Positions 1 through 12,000 of a stretch of DNA of 64,000 nucleotides are shown here, in pieces (the first letter of the stretch is position 1; each line of letters begins with the position of its first letter). The stretch lies in assembly GCF_014898055.3 (NCBI RefSeq), contig NW_023601433.1:68396767-68460766 (forward strand). The letters are read 5' to 3'. The notes under the pieces were generated by a model. It was given only the letters and a program-made list of their open reading frames with translations, had not been told where the DNA came from and made no database searches. The translations under genes and the position numbers were made by a program. The stretch comes from Talpa occidentalis. Taxonomy: Eukaryota > Chordata > Mammalia > Eulipotyphla > Talpidae.

Positions 1-1066
1 AGCGTCCTGGAAGTCTGTTTTTTTGTTTGTTTATTTTAGTTAGGCCCATAGAAGTTTGTCTTATATAACCTATAGGCCATTTTAGTGGAAAATGTAGTAA
101 ACAATATAGTTTCAATATAATTATGCAGTTTTGAAAGCATATTCCAACAAAATTATATATAAATCCATTTCATATGTAGAAAGCAGTGATTCTTTATGGA
201 CCTTTCTGGGAATGCTTGACATTATAGAAAGGTGGCAGTATACCTAGTTTCATTTAAAAAGAAAGGCTTTATTTTTTTTGTACAACTGAATTTTTATGGG
301 CCACCTCTTATTTGACTGAGACCTCCAGAGGGGATCTGAGTCTCAGAGCTTCTGTTATATCGACTGAGTAATTCAAGAAGTGGGTTCCCACTTGTTCTAG
401 CCCTCCTCTCCTTTAAGTCTTCTCAAAATAGTTATCCCCATTAGAAAACATTAAAAAAAATGTATATAGTAGCTGAAAGTTCACAAAGAAATACAAGTTA
501 CCAATAAATTCATGACAAAAAGTGTGTCATGATTCCAAAAAATTGTAAACATGCTCAACAACAGGAGGCTGACTAGCTAAATAGAGGGTTTTAAATGACA
601 TGATATGCTGATCCATGGGAAGTGTTTGGAGCAGTGAATGGAGACTGAGATTTCATGAACTAGTCCATTAATTTAAAAATGTAGTAAAAAATGGGAAGTT
701 GAGTATGAAGGATAGAGATCCAGATGGGATGGTAAAATATCTCTAGAAAACACATAGAATTTTTTCAAAGTATTGCTGATTTCCCTGAACTGATTTCTGG
801 TTGATTTTTATTTTATTTGATGTACCCTTCTCTGCTTTCCAAATTTTCCATAATAAATTCCCCATATATGTGGAAACAGGAACAGATTAAAAGGTCAATT
901 TTATTTATATTTGAGCACAATAAAAAAAATCAACAGGCAGGTGTAAAATAGTCAAGGTAAACTGGGTTAGTTGCTTCAAAAAATTGTAGAGATCTTCTTA
1001 AGTTGACATTCCTGCTGCTTTAAGAGAAAACAAATATTCAAAGAATAATGTGAGGTCATTTAGTTG

Positions 1067-1104
1067 ACCTACATCCCTATTTCAAACTATGAAGATAGTT
1101 TGAA
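1067..1104. repeat. Templated insertion with hairpin
   Basis: Positions 1067-1092 are a perfect 26-nt reverse complement of 2818-2843, near the 3' end of the same intron. Positions 1081-1090 and 1095-1104 also form a perfect 10-bp stem with a 4-nt loop. The paralogous stretch near 63500-63545 has neither. Confidence 0.85.
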
Positions 1105-1195
1105 TATTCATTTTAAGGAGAAAGTTTTTTTTAACCCTTAGGGTCATTTTTGAGGCTCATTGACTCTCACCTATGTCAGCTGTAAACTTTCTCCC

Positions 1196-1226
1196 CTGTT
1201 ATCCTATACTTGATATAGGATAACAG
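1196..1226. repeat. Perfect hairpin, 13-bp stem and 5-nt loop
   Basis: The left arm CTGTTATCCTATA (1196-1208) is the exact reverse complement of the right arm (1214-1226). The corresponding part of the right duplication copy (about 63600-63640) lacks it. Confidence 0.9.
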
Positions 1227-1458
1227 AAATGGTAATAAAATGGTAATAAAAATATAAACTAGTTTTGTATAGCAGTGCTTGTGACCAGCTCCATCACTAT
1301 AATCCTCTAAGTTTAGGCTCTTCCAGCCTCTATAATTGACACTACGCAATTACTCAAAACGATTCTCCTGAAATAAGTTTCTCAGTGAAAATCAGATGGT
1401 TTAAAGCAGCTCTACCCAGGTGTAATTTATAGCCTCCGAATATTGTTCATTAAGAATT

Positions 1459-1505
1459 CCTTTGTAAATCATATCATATGATAAATCATGTCATATTTAC
1501 AAAGG
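1459..1505. repeat. Inverted repeat, 11-bp perfect outer arms
   Basis: CCTTTGTAAAT (1459-1469) pairs perfectly with 1495-1505. The pairing can be extended inward with one bulge through ATATCATATGA-like sequence. The right copy (about 63800-63845) keeps TTTTGTAAATCC but has no opposing arm. Confidence 0.8.
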
Positions 1506-1690
1506 CTATCATATCTTGGAACTGCTTATAAGTTGCTATAAAATCTCTTTGGTCCCTAGATATTAATCAAATAATAGATTTTCATTTGTCCCAAATAGTT
1601 TCTATGTGTCTGCCTGAAACATTACAGGAACAAGTCCTAGGGCCTGTGCTTTTCAAGCACCTATTTACAATGTTTGAGATTTGAAAAAAA

Positions 1691-2817
1691 AGTTTCAAAA
1701 ATATGAAAATAAAATTGAATGATTCAATGTATTTATTAATATTAAAATTTCATTACACTTGAAAATAATTTGCTCACTTTGGAGGATTTCCCAGGTGCTT
1801 GTTCTGATTGCTAGGTAATTTTGATTGGAAAATTTAAAAAAAATTATGGTTAAAATCATATTTAATGAGGGGTGTGGATGCATTTTAACATTATTTGATA
1901 TAGTGTGAAGTAGTCCAACACAGAGTGAGCTTGCCTGGTCCCTCAAAGATCTTGAAATTTAACTCACCTGAAGATGGTGACCTAGAATAGATGCCTTTTG
2001 GCAGTCCCTGTGACTGATTATGAGCATGTGGATTTTAAAAGTATGTGATAAATTCTGGTATGCCTCTCTCCTGCTAGGAGTTGCTTTTGTTACTTAACAG
2101 AACATCCAAATTAACTCTGGCCGTGCAGAGTCTCTTCAATGATTTTCTACTTTCCAAGATTTTTCTTGAGACTAAGTAATTCCTTGAGACTAGAATATAC
2201 CATCTGAGATTGCCTTAATGCCAAACATAACCCCCAGACTCTCATTAGAGAAAACTTAAGATTCCTGGGGTTATTCTGATAGAGTCAGCAACATCTTGGA
2301 AGGTTCTCTGTACCCAGATGGAGTTCCTGCCCTGGTAAATCAACAGTGTATATTCCTCCTTTGACTTTTGGACAGGTGGAAGAGAGTCTTGCTAGAAGAC
2401 TCCAGTTTCCTGAGAATATATCTTTTCAGGTTCCCAATTACATTTTCACTGAGCTGTGGATTATATTAGAAAAGAGTATTTGTTATCTGGGGAAATGACA
2501 AATGTTAATGTGGTATCGGTAGATCTTGGATACTAACTACAGAAAATCATTAACTCTCATGTACAGAGATAATGACTTTTACAAATATTGATGCCTACTG
2601 TGTACCAGGCACTGTTCTAGGGGTTTGGGATAGATCAGTGTAAGAAAGAAGACAATAATCCCACCCTTTGTAAAAAAAATTTTTTTGCAGATCTTGCAGT
2701 CTCCCAAGCTTTATGTAAATGACCTATAAACTATTTCTATTATGCAAATAAACATTATGTTACTAACATTTTCATCTTTTCAAACTAACGTATTTCCTCT
2801 TTGGAAGCTTGAACAAA
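1691..2817. other. Rest of intron 1, no gene seen
   Basis: This is AT-rich intronic sequence. A stretch near 2590-2660 (CTGTGTACCAGGCACTGTTC) resembles an old L2/MIR relic. I see no exon or other functional element here. Confidence 0.5.
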
Positions 2818-2899
2818 TCATAGTTTGAAATAGGGATGTAGGTAATATATTTGTACATATGCAATAAACTCTACATATTTTCTTATTGTGTATTTCTAG

Positions 2900-3012
2900 G
2901 TAAACTTTAAGGGAAGAAATTAATTTCCTCTTGAGGACACAGGTAACTGAGAAACTTGTACATATGTAATATACAAAGGACACTTTAACTGCTGATTGCT
3001 TCTCTTTCCAAA
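2900..3012 (+). other. ARMC3: ARMC3 exon 2, 5' UTR part (probable)
   Basis: The start codon at 3013 has no AG acceptor directly before it, so the exon should begin upstream. The best acceptor is the pyrimidine-rich tract ending TTTCTAG at 2899. That gives about 113 nt of 5' UTR before the ATG. A weaker alternative is the AG near 2975. The first non-coding exon lies outside the window. Confidence 0.5.
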
Positions 3013-3060
3013 ATGGGTAAAAAGATAAAGAAGGAAGCAGAACCTACTTATAAAGATGTG
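3013..3060 (+). CDS. ARMC3: ARMC3 coding exon 1 of 18 (start codon)
   Basis: It encodes residues 1-16, MGKKIKKEAEPTYKDV, a basic start typical of ARMC3. The donor is GTG|GTAAGT, phase 0. The ATG context (CCAAAATGG) has A at -3 and G at +4, a good Kozak context. Confidence 0.95.
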
Positions 3061-6000
3061 GTAAGTTTCTGATTTGAATGCTAGTCACACATTAACAACT
3101 GATTTTAAAAATAAATTGTTCAAACAGTTTGGCATGTACCAGTGTGTCCATAAGTGTATGGTGGCAGAAGTCCAAAGTCTGAGTAATGGTAACATTACTC
3201 AGAAAAATCTAACATTATATAAACACATTTACAGCATTGCTATCACAGAATTAGCACAGTTAGGAAGTAATTATTAGTGTTTCCACTCTGGATGGCATGT
3301 TTATAAGCTGTGTCAATGAATAAATAGTTTTGATTATTCTCTTAAATACATTTACATTTGCCATTCCCTCATTAGTGTTAATTATCCAAATGAGTTTTCA
3401 AAAATACTGGAAGTCATGCTATAGTATTAGATGTATATAATGGTGTCTGAAGATGACCAGTTGGACATCAGAAGTCCTGTGTTTTCCAGATCTCTGGGCT
3501 CATCATCTTTATCTCTGCCAGAGGCTTAAGTAATGCCTTCCCCACAACACAGAAATAGAACATGACCTTGGAAAATTTTCATTTCAGAAAATTATTTTGA
3601 AACAGACATGTGGCATGTTTTCATCACATAAATGTTAATGGGGACCAATAAGTATAGTCAACAGACTCAATGGCTTTACAGCTTGAAGGAACTTGAGCCG
3701 TCTGTTGGAATCTCCCTGAGAGCTCTGGACCATGGTGGTTACACTGTGAGCTTGGTCACAGCTCTGCCTCTTACAGACTTGTGGTTCTGGAGCTACCAAT
3801 TTGTCCAAGTTGTTTCAGTTTTTCTTAATCTCTAAAATAGGATTTGTATTGTTTGGCTCAATTTGCTTGTTGTATGAATTAAAATAGCATATAAAGTTCT
3901 CAGTGCCTGGTATTAAAGGTAGTACTCAGTAAATTTATGGGATTCCCTTCTCCCATACCCCCCTGCGCACACACACTCTAAGTAACTACTTATATATAAT
4001 TCTTCTTCCATAGTTGGGAACAAAGGCATCCCTCTGTCCAGGTCTAGGGAAGCTTTGTGGAGGTGATCATTTTGGTCTTTGATGGTGTTTCTGCAGTCTG
4101 ACTGCTCACATTTGGACATAGTACTAAAACATCCCAAATTATCTTAGTTTTTTAATTGAATTCTAGTTTTGTATTACCTCTTTTTGCTGCAAAATAGCAT
4201 TATTAACATGTTATTTCTAGAAACTGTACTCATGATTTCAGTGCATGATGACAAACATTTTCTGATCAAATTTAGAATTAAAGGACTGTTAAACAATAGG
4301 TATATCTGTCCTAGAATACTGCTGTAATTTTATAATGTTTTGTAGATATTGTCCTCTGTTTTCCAATCCTTAGGAGCCACAATCAAGGGTTTGAGAAACA
4401 ATTCTAATCCTAGCTTAGCAAAACTCTAGCTGTCTTTTCATAACAACCTTGGTGGCAGCCAGGGACGTATGTACCAGTCACCAATGGTCCTTGATACTGC
4501 CTTTCCCAAGGGTTCAGCCATCTTTCCCCTACTCTGACTTCATGTAATGAAACTGACAGATTGGTATTCAAGTATCTAATGGCTTTTCTGCATTTTTAAA
4601 TCCTAGTCTGTCAAAACAGTATATACCACAATTTAAAGTAACTTGGAATTTATTATCCAAGGTATACCTCTTCAGAGTCTATGAAAAGTTTATTGTACAA
4701 TTATAAGTGAAATTTGTAAAAAGGGGAGGTTTGTAATTGCTTGAGAACATAAACTTTTCTGTCAAGTAGTGGTGATTTTCTTCTTAAATATTTCCAATAA
4801 AAAAACATTTTTTTTGCAAAGTGTTTTTTTTTTATAGTCTTTCATCTACTTTTAAAAATATGAGACAGAAAGAAAAGCGTTGGTGATATGCATGTCTTTT
4901 TCAAATGTGAATAATAACATAGACAGATATAAATTTTTAGAGCCATACCCTTTTCACTTTGAATTTTATTGTTTTACAAGAGTTGGGACAAAAAGATCTA
5001 TGTAATTTTCTGACACCTTCCCTTGCCTTGTTATTCAATATTATTTTTGCTTCCTATTATATATTTTCTATTTAATCAAGCTCCTGTTTCATCCTTCAGA
5101 AATACAACGTTCATTTCCATATCAAACCTTCTTAGCGTTATTCCCCCCATTTGAATATCCTTCCTCCTTATTTCAACTTACCTCATTTTATTCATTCTTT
5201 AAAAATATTTAATATTCTACCAATTTTAGGAAACTTTCTCCATGTACTTCTTCCTCATACAACATAAATTGTCTTTGATATATGTTTTTGTATTTCATAG
5301 GATCTTGGAACTTTATATTATAAGATATCAAAAGCAAAAATACAATACCCTCATCTTTCAGATTAAGGACAGTGAGTCAGTTACATGTGTAACTGATATA
5401 ACCCCCAATCACTTGGTTGTTATTGCTCATTTCAACCACATGAATCCCCAAGATCTCAGGGCAATAGGTTTTCTTAGAGTCCTATACATTTTCTTTATAC
5501 TACATTGTAATTTCCCCATTCCAGAATTTATCCAATTTGATATTTTGAATCATGCTGTTATTTTTTTTATTTTATATTTTGGCACATAATGTTGTCTTTC
5601 AGTTGATTTACACAGGTAGTTCCTGCTATTCCAGAAAGAATATAGTGGTTGGAAAGCAGGCACTGATTATTGAGACTATAGGAAATCTGATACAGGTACT
5701 CAGGGATTCTTATGTAATTACTAAGAATTACAGTCACATAAGTTGTTTAATGACTATATATTATTTGCCAGACAATCTGCTAAGCGTTATATGTGTTCTT
5801 CAATGCTCCCTGTAATGCTTTGAGATAGGTATATTAAGCCCATTGTATAGAAAGGAAAACTGCATTCTAGCAGCTTAAAGGACTTGTTTGATTCCATATG
5901 ATTAAGGTGAGACTAGGTGTATCAAATTCTTTGCTCTTCATGCCAGATTCCAGGAGTTCCACAGCCACCAATGTTAACAACGGTCTATGTCAGTGATATT

Positions 6001-9000
6001 TTAAAAAAGATACTTTAAAAAATAAAAACCTTACAATGCACTCAATGGGCAGTGACCACCTTATTTTGCTAAGATTATGTTTTCTTCTATATCATTTTTT
6101 ATGTGATTTTTAAAGCTCAAATATGAACCTGATATTTTTTTCTTTCTGCATTTCAGTTTGATCCATTAACAATTGAAAGCAAAAATGTAGCAACCGTGGT
6201 GTTAATGCTTAATTCTCCAGAGGAAGAAATTTTGGCAAAAGCATGTGAAGCAATTTATAGATTTGCTTTAAAAGGTTTGGATTTTTCAGTTTATGTATTT
6301 CATTAATGTCTTAAAATATTTACTACAAAATGGGCACTTTTCTCCCTAATCTTTATCTTAATTCCTGTCAAAAGAATTCTTTCTGACAACCAGACTGTCA
6401 TAATGTACTATCTGACAGGGATGTATCTCCCTAAGTGCCTAACTTCATCTTAAGGAATAATTTAGTCACTGGATAAAATAATAGCCGTTTTGAAGGTTTT
6501 CTTGTAGTTTAAAAAATTGTGTCAAAGGAGTTGAAGAACTCACAATAGTCAAAGCTGGAACAATTTGAGTAACAAAATAACAAAATATTAGATTATAACC
6601 TCAAAGTAGAAAATTTTATCCATGGATATACTAATATTTAAAAAGTTTGTGTAAGCAAATAGATGGGGAGAAAAGACAAGTCTCCCATGCAAAAGAATTC
6701 CAAATGATATGTCAGTACTTCAAGGAGACAGAATATAACTTCCTATTCTTTAGGTTTGGGCAATGCACAATGTCTTATTTCCAAGAGTACAACATAGAAA
6801 CGGAAAAAAGAGTAAGCATACAGTGGAGAAACCTGACAAATACTACCCCAAGTAGGTGATTGCAGTCAACATCAGTAGTGACAGTCATGGCAATAATATA
6901 TGCTGTCCCTGACATGATAGAATGAAAATTATACTTTATTGTTATTTTCCCAAAAACCTGCATAACCCTAATCTTATTGTGATATAAAAAAATTGTATTA
7001 ATACCTAACCAGTAATCCTCAAAACACTCATAGTTACCAAATTAAGAAAAGTTAAAGAAATTCTAACTAAGATGCTAAGAATACATGATGGCTTAGTGTC
7101 ACAGGTGACCTGGATAGGATCCTGGGACATTGAAAGACATTAGACAAAAACTAAAAATCTGAATACATTTTGGACTTTCAAAATAATGTATCAATGTTGG
7201 TACAAATATTTTAACAAATGTGCCTGCTAATGTAAAATACTAGGGGAAACTGGGTGTTGGGTATGCAGGAACTCTATGTACTATCTTTATGATTTTTGTG
7301 TAAAGCTATAACTGTTGTAAAAATAAAGGTTTTGGGTCTCCCCTGGTGGCACAGGTGTTGAGCGCTGGGCTGCGAAACTGCCCGCAGCCTCTGCAGCGCC
7401 GGTTTGATCCCTGGCGGCCAGCGAGGGTCCCACATGGCACGCAGACCTCTCCTGCCGCCTGCTGCTCCCCTCAGCAGTGTATTTCGTCACTCTGCCTGTT
7501 CTGTTTCTGGCTCTGGTGAATTCTCTCACTCCCCCGCTTCTGACTGTAACCTAGTGCTTGTATAAATAAATAAATAAATCTTTAAAAAAAAGGAAAGCAT
7601 CTATTTAAAAATAAATAAATAAATAAATAAAGGTTGTTGAAAATTATAAACGATTAGATTGACAGGTTTATTTGTTCTGTTTATTCCAAATGGTGATAAA
7701 ATTAGATTCTATTGTATAACATTTTAATTGAGACTATTTGGAAGATGTTTAGGGTAATTTTATATTTTTAAGAAAACATTTAAATTAAGAGAGATATTTT
7801 ATTTTGTTTATTCTTTTATTTATTTGTTTGTTTGTTTATTTATTTATTTATACAAGCAGTGGGTACAGTCAGAAGCGTGGGAGGGTGAGAGAATTCACCA
7901 GAGCCAGAGCAGGGAGCAGAACAGGCAGACTGACGAAGAAGTACACTGTGCGCGATGTGGGACCCTCGCCCTGTGGCCGGGGATCGAACTGGCACTGCAG
8001 AGGCTGCAGGCAGCTTCACAGCCCAGGGCTCAACTACTGCGCCACCAGGGGAGGCCCAGATATTTGATTTTAAATGAATCATACTTCAAACATTGTTCTG
8101 GGGCTTGAATGAGCGAAAAACAAATCATTCAACTATCAAACGGTAAAATACCTTGCTAAGTCACTCTGGTCATCACTGCAATTCTAGATAAAAAACAAAG
8201 TGCTTCTAAAAGGAAGACTCATGTGTTGGTTGTGTAGAATTCTAGGTCAATTTTCAGAGACATCAGATTATGCAGCGAAGGGAGCATAATTCCCATTCAA
8301 TCTTATAGCAAAGTCATATGTCATCGGACTGTCATATGTATCTGATCATCTCTTTTTATATGACATGAGGTTAAAAAAATAGAAAGGCAAGAATTTTCTG
8401 TGAAATATAAAACTCTTTTTAAGTGTTTTTATTTTTTTTATACACGAAGTATTTTCTGAAATTGAAAACTTAAGTTAACCAGGACTTACATATTATTCCA
8501 AACTTTGATATTTGATATTTGAATGATAGAATGATATTTGAATCATTACGATGTGGACACTGCTTCTACAGTTAGACTGGACTCCGACCCTAACTAATCT
8601 CTGTTTCTGGGACCTCTGTGCCTACATCCACAAGCAAAGGAATCCCCAAGTTACCTGGTGGTTCACTTCTGTGCATGCAAGGCACACCTTGCATAACATC
8701 ATAGCGTATGTAATCACAATGTTGAAAAGTGAGCCCCCAAACTCCATCACAAACTCTTGAAATTAAAGTGGGCCTATGTGTGTTAATTATTAAAATTAGT
8801 TATGCAGTTATGCAACTGCTGTTGCCATTGCATGAATGGCAGGCACTGTGCTGGACACTGAGGCTCGGAGAGCACAGAACAGACTAGGTATCTGTCCTCA
8901 TGCAAAGTTAAGTTTCAACAGAGTAGGCAAACAAAGCATGGAGGTCAGAAAGTGGATGAAGAAAATAAAGTAGGGTAAAGAGGGATGGGATCAACTGGAA

Positions 9001-12000
9001 TATGGAGTTAACACTAGATAGTGTGGTTAGAGAGACCCCTCTGAAAAACTGTGAGCTAAGGAACTGAGTGAGGAGAGAAAGCAGCTTTCAAAACAAAAGA
9101 AGGAGAGCAGCAAATGTCCTGGATGCCTGGGCCCTAAAGTTTATTTTGAGTGGAAGCAAAAAGGAATGTGAAAGGCAAATAAGAAATTGCAATGGCACAA
9201 AAAAAATTTGATGAGATTGGTGCCCATGTATGATTTTAATTTATCTGTTCTGTCAGGTGAGGAAAATAAAGCAACCCTCCTTGAACTTGGAGCTGTGGAA
9301 CCTTTAACTAAACTGCTCACCCATGAAGACAAAATTGTCAAAAGAAATGCTAATATGATATTTGGAATCCTGACTTCTAATAGTAAGTATCAACTTTAAA
9401 AAATACTGGAATAATCTCATGTAATGCATTATCCTTTCACATTTACTTTTAAGTGATTCACATTCATTTTATTCAAGGTGACTTTAATGATAAAGAAACG
9501 TTAAGGAAGTGTAATACAACAAATGTATGATTTCATATGTTAAGAGGAAAATTTTAAATATAAAAATATGTACAGATATATTCATGTGAAAACTCTTGAC
9601 ATTGATGAGGTAGTATGTTCCAGTTTTAAAAGTTGGTGGATCAGTCACCACCTCTTAAAATTAAAAGATTTTTCTTAAAAGATTTTTCCTCACATTAGTA
9701 TAATGTAATGTGTATGCTTAAATGCAAGTTACACTTCACCTGTATTTTGTAGTAAAGGAAGCCCAGAAGAGCTTTGATACATTTATTTTGTTGAAACTGG
9801 AAACTACATTTTGCCAAAAACAAATTTAGCCTTCTACAAATTCCTTCAATCAGATGCATTACTTGTTTATATTTTTTGGGTTTTTTTTTTAAAGATTTAA
9901 TTTATGCATTCAAGAACCTGGGTGTAGGCCAGAGATGTGGAGGTGAGAGGATTCACCAGAGACAGAGTGAGGAGCAGAAAAGGCAGATCTACTGAAATAC
10001 ACTGCTTAGGGGAGCAGTGCACCAGACAGGAGAGGTCTGCTGTGCCATATGTGGATCAGCTCCCCGGCCGGGGATCAAACTCATGCTGCAGTGGCTGGCG
10101 ATAGCTTGAAAGTGCTGAGAATTTAACCCCTGTGCCACCCGGGGGGGCCTAACTATTTTTGTTTTTAATATGATAGAGTAACAGTATTAGTTAATATATG
10201 CTGTTAACGTTTACAAGAATATCAGCAGGACCAAGCCATGCCAATAAAGGCAGTCCCTGATTAATGACAGTGGTGATTCCATAATGTGTCTGTGCCAAGT
10301 ATGGGTCACACATGACAGGTCACTTAAGTTACTTTGCTAAATATTTTTGCCAGTTGGAACTGCTGTCTTCTTTTACCTGCCAGTTTATATTTCACTCAAT
10401 AAGGTCTTTTAACCCCAGAGAGTCATATGATGAAGTAAGTTTAAGAGACAGTTCATCAGGAGCCTTGTTTTTTTTTTAATTTTTTAAAATATTTATTTAT
10501 TTATGCATACAAGAACTGGGGTACAGGCCAGAGGTGTGTGGGGGGGGGTGGGATGAGAGGATTCACCAGAGACAGTGGGGAACAGAACAGGAAGAATGAC
10601 CAAAATAGATTGCTGAGGGGAGCAGCAGGTGAGTCAGGAGAGGTCTGCAGCGCCATGTGGGTAGCTCCTTGGCCAGGGATCAAACTCGTGCTTCAGTGGC
10701 AGCAGACGGCTTCATAGGTTGCATCTTAACCCCTTGCACCACCAGGGAGGCCCCTCATCAGGGGCCTTGTAAGGAGCAGTAACCTTTGAAACCCAGACTT
10801 TACATCACTTAAGGCAATCTGAAGACCTTACCTTTTTAGGGAAAGACGATGTAAAAGAATATATAAAGTTGAGAATAAATTAATTGGTTAATATTATGAC
10901 ATGAAAAAATTGTGAATATGAATCCAGTTACGGGGCCTCCCTGATGGCCTTCAGAATCCTCTGAAGAAAACATTTAACTTGTTAAGTCTTGACCTGAGTT
11001 CAAGCCCCTGCCAGGGAGACAAATTCACATATGGCGCAGCAGACCTCTCCTGTCTTGGCCACTGCTCCCCTTAGCAGTGTATTTAAGTAAATCCACCTTT
11101 TCTGCTTCCCACTCTGTCTCTGGTGAATCCTATCGCACTCCAAAACTCTGGCCTACACCCTAGTTCTATGCCAAAAAAAAAAAAAAAAAAGAATCGGGCC
11201 TCCCTGGTGGTGCAAGGGGTTAAGCACCGCACTATGAAGCAATCCACAGCCTCTGCAGCACGTGTTTGATCCCCGGCCAGGGAGCAACCCACATGGTGCA
11301 GCAGACCTCTCCTGACTCACCCGCTGCTCTCCTCAGCAGTGTATTTCAGTCAATCTGCCTGTTCTGTTCCCCACTATCTCTCTGGTGAATCCTCTCACCC
11401 CCTCACCTCTGGCCTGTACCCCATCTCTTTTTCTCTTGTATGCATAAAATAAAGAAATTTTTAAAAAAGAATCCAATTAAAACAATTTTAATGTGTAGGT
11501 GCCACACTGTTCATGTGGCTCAACCACAAGTCAGAGTTCCTACTTGGTGCCATTTCTGAGAATGGTCTCTGTTGAGAAACACAGGGACAGAGATGTTTAA
11601 AGTAATGGAAGTAGTAGTTGATCCATTATTTTTGTTGACTTACCTAAAAAAAGGATTCATTGAATGATCCAGTGTCAAGAATACAGAATAATAAATTGAT
11701 CAACTGTGGCATCAATTTACAAGAATTGCTAATGAATCCTTTAAAGCTTTAGTGGGTAGATCTACTAGATCTGTTGTTGAACATCACTTGCTATTTGGAC
11801 TGAATTCATATCCAGAAGGTGATTTTAAGGCACAGAGAATCCTCTGAAGAAAACATTTAACTTGTTCAGGTGAACTGAGGCAAAGTATCACACATAGATG
11901 CAGCAAGCTGGCCTCTCCCTGTGGGAGTGGATCTGCAGAGAAAGAAGGCACAGAGAACATAAGTTGACCTCGTGGTCAGTGTCACCCCGGAAACCTGAAG

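Larger units (their letters stand above)
36..1680 (+). repeat. Segmental duplication, left copy (ARMC3 intron 1)
   Basis: This stretch aligns in the same orientation with 62310-64000. Shared blocks include CCCATAGAAGTTTGTC (about 47 and 62317), AAAAAGAAAGGCTTTATT (256 and 62522), TTGTACAACTGAATTTTTA (279 and 62546), CTAGCTCCATCACTATAAT-like sequence (1287 and 63641) and GTGCTTTTCAAGCACCTAT (1647 and 63969). I estimate roughly 80 percent identity by eye, with indels. The left copy lacks about 150 bp present in the right copy near 62830-62980, and has inverted-repeat insertions the right copy lacks. Part of both copies (here about 540-880) resembles an old L1 3' end. Homology continues on both sides of that part, so a common transposon alone does not explain the match. 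Confidence 0.9.
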
